Source: Branchipolynoe longqiensis (Eukaryota > Annelida > Polychaeta > Phyllodocida > Polynoidae). From it: a DNA stretch of 64,000 bases. Location of the stretch: the NCBI GenBank assembly GCA_030323885.1, contig CM059186.1:146941810-147005809 (forward strand). Reading direction: 5' to 3'. Numbering within the stretch: the first letter of the stretch is position 1; every line of letters starts with the position of its first letter. The position numbers and the translations under genes are program-made. The notes under the pieces were generated by a model. It saw nothing but the letters and a program-made list of their open reading frames with translations, had not been told where the DNA came from and searched no databases. Positions 53,264 through 63,732 of this stretch are shown here, piece by piece.

Positions 53264-54929
53264 TCTGATTCAGTCTGCTGAGAGCTTTACAGATAACATT
53301 AAGGCTGCTAGGTATATAAACGGATTCAAATACGAAGTTAATTTCCACCGCAAGCCAAAATAGCTTGCGGAGAAAAAACATAATGCCTTTACATCTCGAC
53401 CTGCCTGTGTTCAGTGCTGCCCGAACCACAGCACTATCAGTCACGATCATGACGGTGCTGCCGGCCCAGCCAGCACTCCAACGGAGGCAGGCCGCATAGA
53501 CAGCCCACATCTCCTGGACATTAATGTGTGATGTCCCTACGTCCGGAGGAGGGATGACAAGGTGGTGGCCGACGTAGGCCTCGAGAGGCTTGCTGGCTCT
53601 GTCCAGGAAGGAGCCGACCAACCAGTCGTTCCCATGGAGGGCCCCGAAACCCCAGTTGGAGGCATTGCTGTAGGTTGATATAACGGGGGCAAACTTCCCC
53701 AGGATCTTAGCCTTGCCGTTAAATGCGCTAGCGAAGTTCAGCCACCAGTCTATGTCATCCCTAACTCCCTTATTCAGACGGACTCTGTGGTAGGGCTGCT
53801 TTAGGTTGGCCATAAGATCGTAAATGCATCTGGTAAAGGTCCTACCACCCCTAATAACCTTAGAACAGTGAGCAAGCAGTCCACCCACACGTTCGAGATC
53901 TTTCTTGGAGGCTTTCCTCCGACCACGGAGTCTGTGTAGGACCTCCCTTGTTTTTAATAACTTGTCGTGAGGGAGGCTGAGCTCAAGACTCACGGAGTCA
54001 ACATCGATCCCGAGGAACCGAACCTTGGTGTCGGCTTTGCTTACCTTCTTGAAACTGACAAAGAACCCAATCCTCCTCAGGATCCTTATCAAAATCATCT
54101 GGCCCCGCTCGACCTCGTGCCTGGTACCACCGACGACACAAAAGTCGTCCAAGTAGTTCACTACCCGGTCAAGGCCCTCACGAACGCAGCACCTCACAAC
54201 AAAATCCGAAATTTTGGAGAAGATGTAGGGGCTTGATGACAGGCCCATGCTGAGGCGGTTGTCAAGAAAGTAAGCAAAGTTTGGACCACCAGGTCTCCTG
54301 TATCAGAGACCCTGGCGCTGGCGGTCTTCGGGGTGGATCGATACAGCCCTGAATGCGTCCTTAATATCGACGGTTCCTAGCGCGTCACCCTGCTCCAACA
54401 TGTCTGTCACATCATCCAAACTTTTGTAGGAAAACTTTCGGCAAACCTGGTCAGTGAAGTTATTGACAGAAACCTCCGAGGGCCTGCTACAATCGATGAC
54501 GACCCCCCCCACCGCCGTCGTCCTTGGGGACGACAAATGCATCGTGGGTACAAGCTGCGGGCACATCGATGATGGAGATAACGCCATCAAGCTCCTCGTT
54601 CCGAAACTTCCTGTCAATAATGTCAGCCTCCCAGGCTGACTTACCGCGAGTCTTCGTTGGAGTGTAACTCACCGCACACCCGGGATTAACCACCCGGAAA
54701 CCGAACGTAACTCCGATCAGAATATACAACCAATCGGGATCGGTGTCGCCCCGCAAAAATACCTCGCGAAGACTCTACAGGGTCTCAGCTGAGTAGCGAC
54801 ACCGGCGATATTATGGACGCACGCACAGGAGCCAACCACACAATCATTCGTGACCTCAATCGTCACGGGTGGCTCCCCCTCCCGTTCCCGAATATGAACA
54901 AGGAGGCTACTGGGTTTGCCTTGCTCCAC
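53067..54929 (-). pseudogene. Element 1 reverse transcriptase / RNase H, broken
   Basis: RT motifs: 'HDAFVVPKDDGG', 'VDIKDAFRAVSIHP', 'GLSSSPYIFSKI' and the catalytic 'NYLDDFCVVGG'. RNase H follows: 'STYSNASNWGFGAL', 'NVQEMWAVYAA', 'IVTDSAVVRAAL', 'NVICKALSRL'. Two RNase H acids are lost (Asp to Asn in the first motif, Asp to Lys in the last), so this domain is probably inactive. Breaks: a frameshift at a T5 run near 54767, another at a G8 run near 54507 (minus-strand bases), and a TGA near 54295. The frame may begin further upstream, up to about 55150. Confidence 0.85.
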
Positions 54930-55214
54930 GAACAGGCGATCTACACGACTGGCGCCAGCTGGTTGCAGCCAGCATAAACCATCACCAAATGCCCCGACTC
55001 GTAACTGGTTCTCACTAATATTACCGAGAGCAACAGCATCAAAACCTGAAACATCGAAGGTAACACTCTGATTATTGTCAAGGGGGAAAGAAGCATAAAC
55101 GTCAGTATTTGTTATGTCAGAAGCGTTATCAGGGTAATCAAGGCCAGCGACTAAAGCAGTGTCCAGATCGACTGTCTGGCAACCAACGTCCTTGGATCGC
55201 CTAACCTTCGAACG

Positions 55215-56321
55215 TCAGTCTTTACACTTAGATCGGGTGTGTCCCTTGGAGCCACATAGGGAACAAGCATGGGAGAAACGACAGTCTGAGCGAACGCATC
55301 CATTGTCCCCGTTCCATGCATAGCATGCCCTACGCGCTGATCTGGCCGGTGAACGCTTCCCCGCACTGTGGTTCCAGTTTGCGGCCTTCTTAGTCTTCAT
55401 ATTATGAGGACCATAATGCTCGATGCTTTCGTCTTGGTGCATCTTGGAGAAGGCCGCAAACCCGACGGTCTCACCAAGCTTGCAGATAGCAAGTACGTGG
55501 TCAACATGTGCAATGTCCTTGTAGTGGTCCTCCCTGGCTCTTGAAGAGATAAAGCTGACGTGTTCAATGAACGACCTGTAGTCGGCTATCGTCAGGCAAG
55601 GAATGTCCAGGCACCATTGACAGGAAGCCTTCACCAGCTCATGAGCGTTCATTTACCGGACGTCCTTCCCCTGCCCGTATTTCCTGAGAGACCACTTACT
55701 TCTCCTGCGCCTAGACGAGCTGCCGTCGCTGCTCGACCTGGAAGAGCGCCTTCTCCGCCTGCTCGACCCTCTCGACCATCGACGTGAACGCCCGAAGGTC
55801 GAGTGTCCATCAACATGGTCGGATCCTCGCGTCCATGTTGGAGGGGGCAGGGTAACGTCCGTCGTCCGTTTCCGGTCGTCCGCGTGCGGTGTGTCGTCCC
55901 TTGTTGCGTGCCGAGTTGACATACGATAGGTGTTGGTGGCGGCAGGTTCGGCGCCCCGTCGTCCATCGTCCACTGCCGCGGTCGTCCGGCGCTTGGTTCG
56001 TCGTCTCTCCTGCTCCTCCTTCAACGCCTCCAGCTCGTCTTCTAAGTCGGTTACACGCATCTCGGCCTTGATGGTGTCGATCGCCTCCCTCGCGTACCGC
56101 TCCCGGTCGTCCAGTGTTAGAGTCGAAATTGCTGAAATAGTCGATTCCATGTCGAGGCTATCGGAATGCTCTGCTGCCGGTCTCGTATTTTTCGACGACG
56201 CTTTGCTGCTTCGCGTCGACATGCTAGTTTGGGCAAGTGTGTCGATACTTTTTCGTGCGCAAGTTACATGGTCCTGTTTGTGGGTAGTACCGCAGTCAGT
56301 ACAGTATCCTGCACCAGGCAT
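55215..56321 (-). pseudogene. Element 1 gag-like ORF, interrupted by one stop
   Basis: About 368 codons with one TAA at 55653-55655. Visible: an N-terminal C-x2-C...C zinc-like segment ('YCTDCGTTH'), a charged coiled-coil-like stretch, an Arg/Ser-rich region, a conserved middle ('NAHELV', 'GFAAFSK'), and a C-terminal 'CYAWNGDNGCVRSDC' then 'CSLCGSKGHTRSKC' zinc knuckle pair likely to bind RNA. Element 2 reads through the stop position with Asn, so the stop is most simply a mutation. Confidence 0.82.
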
Positions 56322-56971
56322 CCTAATTGGTAAACCCTAAACCCAAGCCATAGTACGGCATGCTTCATTAAGCGGATTAAGCGTGCGAGGCGCTTAAGCG
56401 GATTAGCGAAGCAGCGGATTAGCGGTGAAAGAGAGCTGTGACGTGTGCATAACGACCGTTATAGTAACTGAACTCTATCAGTGCAAATAGTTCAGAGCAT
56501 ATTATAATATTATTTTATATTATATTATAATCGACAGTCATGTTTACTCGAACGAAAGGGTCCAAATATTAACGAAGGCAGAAAGTGAATGAGCAATGTT
56601 TAAATGAACTCGACTTGTTTAGTCGATAGAGAATCAAATGTCATGCTTAGCTTGTATTTAAGCGTTTCTGCAACCGAGACCCTTCTCGTCGATCCGAGTC
56701 GATCGTGCAGCTCCAACACACAGCAGGGGGTCGACAAACATGCCGTTGCTAGATCTGTAACAAGTGTCGAGCCGAGAAACGGTCGATATATAAATATTTC
56801 TACGATACCGTCATCCACTTGAAGATCGATCCTCCCTTGCCCGTGTAGAAACGACACACATCGTCGATCCTAGTCTCAGGTTCTAGTCGTCCGCTGGCCC
56901 GGACGATCGTCAGAAGTAAAACACACATAAACACACACAAACACAGGTAGGAAGTAGACTGTGGTGTGGTC
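56322..56971 (-). other. Element 1 5' untranslated region
   Basis: Between A1 and gag. It contains GATTAAGCGG / GCGGATTAGCG iterations at about 56371-56425 and no supported gene. Confidence 0.6.
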
Positions 56972-57167
56972 AGTTTGAAATCCAGTGAGGCAGTGACTTG
57001 CCCGGGCGGATTGGTGAGAAAAGCGCCCGGTGGTGGCGCTAGTAGCAGGCAACCGGGGCAAATCAGGGCAAGTCAATGATTGGACAATAATAATATATTG
57101 AAGAATAAATAATAATAATAAAATACTCCGCCTATTTATACATGCATAATAAATTATACGTACTATA
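56972..57167 (-). repeat. Element 1 repeat A1 (5' end)
   Basis: 196 bp, differing from A2 (51884-52079) at only two positions. Both run from AGTTTGAAATCCAGTGAGG to TTATACGTACTATA on the plus strand. Confidence 0.95.
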
Positions 57168-57205
57168 TATGTATATGTATATGTGTATGTATATGTGTAT
57201 GTATA

Positions 57206-57281
57206 TACAGTAAAACCTATCTAACCGACCACCTCCACAGATCGACCACTCCTCTATATCTATCACTTTATGTGGGTCCCA
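57206..57281. mobile_element. Mariner-type MITE J, cut at the edge of element 2
   Basis: Matches the left part of MITE J up to GTGGGTCCCA, then breaks at about 57281 where unrelated retroelement sequence begins. The other half is not found to the right of element 2. Confidence 0.8.
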
Positions 57282-57418
57282 GATAAGCAGTAGCTACAAA
57301 TAATAAACAAGACAAGAGAGGGTAAATGGATTGGCAACTTTATATATATATCTCTCGACCAATGGCTCGGAATACCCAAAGACACTTAAAGAGTGTCCCC
57401 CAAGCCATCCCTATCGAG

Positions 57419-58434
57419 TCAGTTGTCAGCTAATAGAGGCGCCACTCTAATATCAATTACTATTCTCATAGCAATAGGCGTCTTCAAGTAGGAATAGATG
57501 GAATCGCCCGACCAGTCACCCCTTACCCGGAGTTCCTCCAAGGAAGCTCCACACAATGGCAGATAAGTGCAACCCCCCCTCCTTAGTGAGTGCGATGAAA
57601 TTTCCGATGGGTCTAGGCCAGCCCTCTTTGCAAAAGGTTTTAACATTCCCTGGTACATGTCATATGTCAATGGTACCGAGCCATTATCCTCGGGAATCCG
57701 AAAAGCTGGCTCGTACTGCTCCGCTGCGATCTCGGCAAAGTGCCGCTTCACCCAATGTACTGCATATAATGACAAACCCGGCAATTCGCAACTGGAATCT
57801 CCAGGCTACGCTGGCCAAATTGGATCGTCTCTGAATGACAGACTTGAATTATCATACCCCAACCGAAATTTTTTAAATCAGCCCTCTTCAGCACGGCATA
57901 TGCTAAAGTCACCTGACACTTCCTCAACAGTGCTCTAAAGCTAGTCAGCGCTGCTGCCCGCCGAGATATGTCACCAACAGTACCCCTCAGACACCTGAAC
58001 ATTCTCCTAAGCATAGATGGTAGGAAGGGAGCCGTCTGACGTGGCGCATCTCCCTTCACCCTCCTAATCCCCTTCAACATAGTCTGTAGGCCAAAGTCTT
58101 TGTAGTTAATAGGAGGTGAGTCATTTCGATGAAGAAAATAATTAAATCCACTCAATTAATTAATCACCGATGTATACTTCAATGATCGCGACAGCCATGT
58201 CGCATAAAAGGCTACCTGATCTGATGGGCATGGTAAAGGCGAGAAATCACCTGCAGACTCCTCAATAAACTCCAAATACTTCCTAATCTGAACATCCCTG
58301 GTTAATATTGAGTTAGCAGCGTAGAACTGCTGCTGGTAGACTCTTTGTTCCCTCCTCAAAACCGCCAGCCCTGAAAAAAACAGAATCGCTATCAAAGATA
58401 CTAATACAGCACATACTACGTGCGATATCGGCAA
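57419..58434 (-). pseudogene. Element 2 tyrosine recombinase, broken
   Basis: Catalytic Arg ('SFRALLRKCQVTL'), His and Arg ('SSHSLRRGGCTYL') and Tyr ('GDWSGDSIYSYLKTP') are all present. One TAA at about 58156-58158 replaces a conserved Tyr of the N-terminal domain, and a frameshift lies near 57780. It overlaps the RNase H end, as in element 1. Confidence 0.82.
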
Positions 58435-60398
58435 TATGAAGTCTTTTTAGGGAGCCCTCCTCATTCAGCCAACTCAACGCATCACAGATAATATTGTCCG
58501 TACTAGCAATATGGGTCGATGAAACAGTGAAATTGTACCCAACCGCTAGCCAGAAGAGGCGCCGTACATAGAACATCACCCCCACTGACTTTGATCTACT
58601 ACTGCATAAGGCAGCTTGCGCCGTGGCATTGTCTGTCACTGCTAGTATTGCCTTATCTCTCCAAAGCTCAGCCCAATGCGACGCTGCCGAATAAACACTA
58701 CACATCTTCTTAACATTTATGTGCGCCTCGGGTGATTTATCCTCAGGTGACACAAAGTGATGTCCTACCGCCACGTGCAAGTCAACCTCGTCTCGCCTAT
58801 CAAAAGTCCCTACAATCCAGTTCTGTCCTTGCAATGCTCCGAACCCCCAAGTCGAAGCATCCGTATAAACTGAAATAACAACCGCAAACTTCCCTAAAAT
58901 AGCTGCAACCCCGTTAAACCTCCGAACAAATGCTAGCCACCACTGAACATCTTCTTTAAACCCAGACCCAAGCCTAATCTTATAGTAGGGATGCTTCAAC
59001 TTCACGATCGCATAATAGATGCGCCTTGTAAATTCATGTCCTCCCACCCCGCACCACCCTTGCACAATGCGCAAGGAGCCCTCCTAACCTTTCAAGCTCC
59101 CTTCTAGTCGCACGCCTCCGCCCAACAAAAGTCTCAAGTATTCTAATCAGCTTCAGTAATTTATCCTCCGGGAGGCGCATCTCCAAATTAATCGTATCAA
59201 TAATAACTAATAAAAAATCCTAACTGTCTAAGTAATCTCAAAATCACCAACTGATCCCGTGCCGCCCCCTCTGCACTAGTCGCTATGAGGCAAAAATCAT
59301 CTAAGTAATTAACAACCCTCAACACCCTCACGCAAGGCACATCTAACAATCAAGTTGGAGATTTATTTTTTAATGTAAGGGCTCGATGAAAGCCCTATAC
59401 ACAAGCGATTATCTTCAATAAATGTATAATTGCGATCGCCCTCAAACTGCCATTTAATTCCCTGTCTTGGCCTATCCCGGGGGTGAATGGGCACCGCTCT
59501 GTAGGCGTCCTTTATATCTAATGCTGCCAAATAGTGACCCTCATTCATCAACTCTGCTACCATGTCAACCGTGTTATAACTAAATTTAACACAACAATCA
59601 TCGGTCATATCGTTCACAGAACCACTGTCCGGCTGACTACAATCAACAATACACCAACCTCCATCACCCCCCCCCCCCCCCATCCTTAGGGACAACAAAT
59701 ACGTCATGAATGCAAATGGGTCGATCCCGAACCTTCGAAATTATCCCAGCCTCGATTTCCTTCACCAATTTATCATTAATAATACGCCTGTCCCTATGTG
59801 ACTTATTATGCTTCCCAACAGGTTCATAGGCTAAGCGACAATCCGCATTTATCACAGAAAAGCCAAACACAACCCCCCTTAATATAAACTGCCATTCAGG
59901 GTCCACATCACCCCAAAGAAAAAGTTCTGAAAAGAAATGACACGGTTTCAACTGGGACTACCTGCCACCTATATAGTGGCAACAACAACAAACCCCATCA
60001 ATACAATCAATTGTAACATGGAAAGTACAAAACGGTCCATCAATATATTCATTCAGGGTCACCTCCCAACCAACACCACCCAACAGATCCGAAACAACCA
60101 ATATATCATCTGCTGAAAAACCAAGATTAACCCGACTGTGCAAAACCCCAGTATCAGTAAAGAATTGTTCAGCATGCTCGGATAGTCCATCACGCGTCTC
60201 ACAAGAACTGCCCGCTTGAGTGCCAATACAAGGCGTCCTGTCCGAATTGTCAACACTCGGCGATGCACAATCGTCAACCAATTCACCCGACCGGATAATT
60301 GGCCGGGTACTCCATAATGTTCCCCAGCTGTCATCACTCCGACTACAAGTATCACTGGCCTGTCTAGCATTCTTGGCATTCACCGAACCGCATAACAC
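58313..60398 (-). pseudogene. Element 2 reverse transcriptase / RNase H, broken
   Basis: Pieces in order: an N-terminal extension (59958-60398) with 'TIDCIDGVCCCCHYI', an RT start (59664-59951, 'GDVDPEWQFIL', 'DVFVVPKDGG'), RT core (59363-59707, 'LDIKDAYRAVPIHPRD', 'GLSSSPYI'), 'YLDDF' near 59308, and RNase H (58313-59074, 'VYTDASTWGFGAL', 'VTDNATAQAAL', 'NIICDALS'). The RNase H Glu is Lys ('NVKKMCSVY'). A G15 run near 59667-59681 shifts the frame, and the region 59075-59362 has further breaks. Confidence 0.82.
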
Positions 60399-60496
60399 TG
60401 CTACTCACTCACTATCGCAGGCTCCAATGCCGTCAATCAATATATAAACCGTATTGGTTTCACCCACCGGTGCACAATTCGACGCGGCGTCCTCAA

Positions 60497-61585
60497 TTAA
60501 CCCCTCCCGGCACACTGACTCGATTCCTGGGGCATCACTAACAATTCGTCGATTACTTGGTCAGTCCTTGCACTTTTACGACGATGTCCCTTAGACCCAC
60601 ATTTTGAATAGAAATGTCCAAATATGCAGTCCTCCTCGGATTTGAAGCAACCAGCCTCACTATTCCAATGGAAACACACCTTCCTGTCATTCACCAACTC
60701 TGCCGCATTGGTGCGCTTCCCATTATATTCGCTACGCTGAGGATGCTTAAACATCATACTCGACGGGCCATAGTATGACACACTTGTACCGGTGTTCGCC
60801 TTACCAAATGCAGCAAAACCTGTTGGCTCAGCAAATTTACATATAGTACTGCCGTACTCAATATGAGCGGCATCTGCGAAATCATAAGTCATTGCACGTA
60901 GGCAAATGAAGCCAATATGCTCCAACAGTGCCCTGTGGTCAGCTAATGTCATCCGCTCAATATTCAAAGCCCATTTAGCTGTAGCATGGATAAGTTCATG
61001 GGGATTAAGATTACGCACCTTCTTCTGGCCATGAGTGAATTTGCGTAGCGACCACTTACCCTTCCTCCTACGAGAAGAGCTACCACTCCGCGACCTAGAG
61101 CTCTCATGGCGGTGGCACCGCCTCCCACGCGACCACAAGCGCGAGTGACCATATGATGAATGACCGCCATCCTCCTCCTTATCCAATATGGCTGCTGCCA
61201 GTGCCTGTAGCGCCCCTTCCGGTACCTCATGCTGTACCGCTGATCCTAACTGCATGTGTGCCGCTCCACGCACACATTCCTCACCCTCCTTGTCCTTCCG
61301 GAATCTCTCACGCTTCTCCTCCAAATGCCTCACCCGCTTCTTCAGCTCCATTCGCTCGATATCCTTCAATATGTCCTGCTCCCAGCCCTCCAAATTAATT
61401 ACCGAGACTCCCACTGCCAGCTCACCCGCCTCCTCCTGTTTCACTGCCTTGCTTGCCATTTTTACAGCCGTCGTCCGTCTGTTCGTCCAGCCTTGGATTT
61501 TCCCCTCCTTCTCTTTAGTACAACGCAAACACCTCTCCGCCTGCTCCCCACTATGTGTTATTCCACAGCTCAAGCAGAAAGGCAT
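60497..61585 (-). CDS. Element 2 gag-like protein, uninterrupted
   Basis: 362 codons, the only intact frame of the two elements. N-terminal 'CLSCGITH...CLRCTKE' is a C-x2-C/C-x2-C segment; then a Lys/Glu-rich coiled coil (about 70-110), an Arg/Ser-rich stretch ('RSRSGSSSRRRKGKWSL'), the conserved 'NPHELI' and 'GFAAFGKA' core, and a C-terminal 'CFHWNSEAGC' zinc region. Compared with element 1 the last knuckle has lost two cysteines ('HFYSKCGSKGHRRKSA'). It probably coats element RNA. Confidence 0.82.
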   Translation of the reverse strand: MPFCLSCGITHSGEQAERCLRCTKEKEGKIQGWTNRRTTAVKMASKAVKQEEAGELAVGVSVINLEGWEQDILKDIERMELKKRVRHLEEKRERFRKDKEGEECVRGAAHMQLGSAVQHEVPEGALQALAAAILDKEEDGGHSSYGHSRLWSRGRRCHRHESSRSRSGSSSRRRKGKWSLRKFTHGQKKVRNLNPHELIHATAKWALNIERMTLADHRALLEHIGFICLRAMTYDFADAAHIEYGSTICKFAEPTGFAAFGKANTGTSVSYYGPSSMMFKHPQRSEYNGKRTNAAELVNDRKVCFHWNSEAGCFKSEEDCIFGHFYSKCGSKGHRRKSARTDQVIDELLVMPQESSQCAGRG

Positions 61586-61930
61586 ATCAATGTACCAGGA
61601 ACTGAGTTGTGACGACCAGCGGTGACAGCTAGGTAAGCAGGTGACGGCTCAGTGCGCGCATGATCCATGACCGCTGTGCATCAGAGTGTAAAGGAAAAAA
61701 CAAGCGAGTGGGGCGAGGCAGGCGCTCCAACGGCGTATATATAGGCCAACATATATAGGCCAACATATATAGGCCAACACAGGACCGAAGCGCTGCCGGA
61801 GCAGGCTTGCAGCAAGGTGGCATAGTGCCAGTGAATCAATAGACCGTTTTGTAATAACATTGGTTAACATATTCAAACGGACATAATGTATTTTACGCCT
61901 ACCTATAATTTATACACCTTATATATGTAT

Positions 61931-62738
61931 ATGGGTCACTCTCCTGAAAACTGGTCAGCATGAGATGGGATTTTAAAACATCAATAAAAACCTTCCTACT
62001 TATTTTTTTCCTTATACTTTTCATATTCATGTTCAGATTTGATGAAAGAAATAAGGGAAATAAAATAAAACTGTGTGCAACTTTGGTCTTTTTAGTTATG
62101 AACTGTTTTTGTACCAAAAAACCCAATTTTACAGTCACCCATTTGTAACATGACATATGGGACGTGGTTGAATCCTTATTAACATCTTGTATTGCATTGA
62201 TATATAAAACAAAACAGTTCCCAAATCAAAGAGGAAGTATTTATTAACATGTATGCATGCTTAAATTTAAAAAAAAAATTGTTAATGTCTTCAGAAATAA
62301 CATTACAAATTTCCGTCACACGTGTAACCGTCGTGTCTGGATGCCACACAAATATTGTACACTAATTATTCAGTGAATAAAGCATGGCTGGGAATTACTT
62401 TTTTTTATCAATATAAGCACTGGATATTTCTGTATATTATGCCACGATTAATATGCTTCTAAGTATGATATCATTTAATTCTGATTAGATATTTATTAAG
62501 CAGACTGTGTGGTGTCCTAAACATGTGTTACACATGTGACGCACATGTTATACTGCCATAAGAGATATCTTATTCATGGACTACACCTTTATTTTTTATC
62601 TCATCAATTTATATTTTACATAGATGTAAAGGGGAGATTTCCAGCTTTCATTTGCAACCAAAAAATGTAAAAAATTCAAATATTAAATTTTAACTCTCCA
62701 TGTGACACTTCTGGCCAGTTTTCAGGAGAGTGACCCAT
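61931..62738. mobile_element. 808-bp TIR element K, copy 2
   Basis: Intact inverted ends ATGGGTCACTCTCCTGAAAA and, at the right, TTTTCAGGAGAGTGACCCAT, flanked by TA-rich sequence. Sister copy at 40622-41433. Confidence 0.9.
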
Positions 62739-62900
62739 ATATATATGTATATATATGTATGTATTATAATATATGTATATATGTGTATATATATGTATAT
62801 ATATGTATATATATTATAATATATATATGTATATATATATGTATCGATAGTATATTTTTGTAATTGCTTAGCATTTTCTCATTATATATAATATATACAC
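62736..62900. repeat. TA-rich microsatellite
   Basis: TATATG and TATAAT repeats next to TIR element K. Confidence 0.85.
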
Positions 62901-63149
62901 ATAGATTATATAGATAGATAGTTGGCTCCCGAATTTACAACACGACATATAACTGGGTTGAGTAAGTTTATATCTCCTCTGGCTCGGGGAAAGCTAGCTG
63001 CCCGAACATATATAAAAGAAAAACAGATGTGGGGTGACAACATTAATCCTGCACTCCGCACCTATATCAATTATCATGTATATGTGGGGCGCAGCCCGTG
63101 CAGCGCGGGGGCAGACCCGAAGAACTCAGGGCAAAATCCTGACCCTTAA

Positions 63150-63732
63150 GGGCGCATTCCTTACACGCGGTATGCGAATGCGAATGCGACAAAAAATCGA
63201 AACGCCTTGAAGCCTATGGGCTACATTCCTTACACGCGGTATGCGGCATGCGAATGCAAATGCGAATGCATTTTCCGATCGGTCCATGTAGCGATCGGTG
63301 CGGCATGCGGTATGCGGCACGCAGGGTGCGAATAGAAACCTGAGTCTGATGTGTCCATTAGTTTAACACCAGGAGAGGCGACTGAGCATTACGGAACGGT
63401 CTCACACAGGGGTGAGGAGGGGAAACACATGGTGAGCTGGGCACCCGGGAGACATACGGTTAGGGGAAAGCTAAAAATGCTACCATATGCACAGAAATAT
63501 GAATACTTACCTATAATTTGGTTATAATAAAGGTAGGAACCCCCATGTGACATACAAAAAGGTACATAGATATAAATGCAATATTTGGTCATATACAGAG
63601 CAGTATGGAGAATAATTGTTTATTTTTATTTTTTTAATATAGCCAGTCGTGTGCCGCATACCGCGTGTAAGGAATCATGCCATTCGCATACCGCATACCG
63701 CATACCGCATACCGTATGTAAGGAATGCCCGC
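63150..63732. mobile_element. Inverted-repeat element H, copy 2
   Basis: Left flank TTAA (63146-63149), right flank TTTA (63733-63736, one change). Termini GGGCGCATTCCTTACACGCG and, inverted, GCGGGCATTCCTTACATACG. The interior has AATGCGAATGCG and CGCATACCGCATACCGC words. Confidence 0.83.

Larger units (their letters stand above)
51781..57167 (-). mobile_element. Ngaro-like tyrosine-recombinase retrotransposon, element 1 (structurally complete, coding regions broken)
   Basis: Minus-strand order: A1 repeat, gag-like ORF, reverse transcriptase plus RNase H, tyrosine recombinase, then B1-A2-B2. This split-direct-repeat plan is known from Ngaro and PAT elements. I see no methyltransferase domain, which favours Ngaro-type. 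The A copies differ at 2 of 196 positions and the B copies at 3 of 92, so the insertion looks young. Yet gag has one in-frame TAA, pol has two frameshifts and one TGA, and the recombinase has one TAG and one frameshift. Such elements integrate through a circular intermediate by recombinase, without target-site duplication, and none is seen. Confidence 0.9.
57282..61640 (-). mobile_element. Ngaro/DIRS-like retrotransposon, element 2 (diverged relative, terminal repeats not found)
   Basis: Same gene order and orientation as element 1, separated from it by about 115 bp of microsatellite and a cut MITE. Protein similarity to element 1 is clear but modest, so they are different lineages, not a tandem duplication. 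The left edge is where MITE J is interrupted. The right edge is uncertain, between 61590 and 61930; three AACATATATAGGCC repeats lie at 61744-61784. No A/B direct repeats are recognisable, so it is probably truncated. Confidence 0.83.

Noticed and set aside
55653..56340. Plus-strand open frames in the gag region
   Set aside because: Shadows of the Arg/Ser-rich gag frame on the minus strand.
51884..57167. LTR retrotransposon reading of the 196-bp direct repeats
   Set aside because: The repeats are not at both outer ends: a B-A-B block lies at one end, and the element encodes a tyrosine recombinase rather than a DDE integrase.
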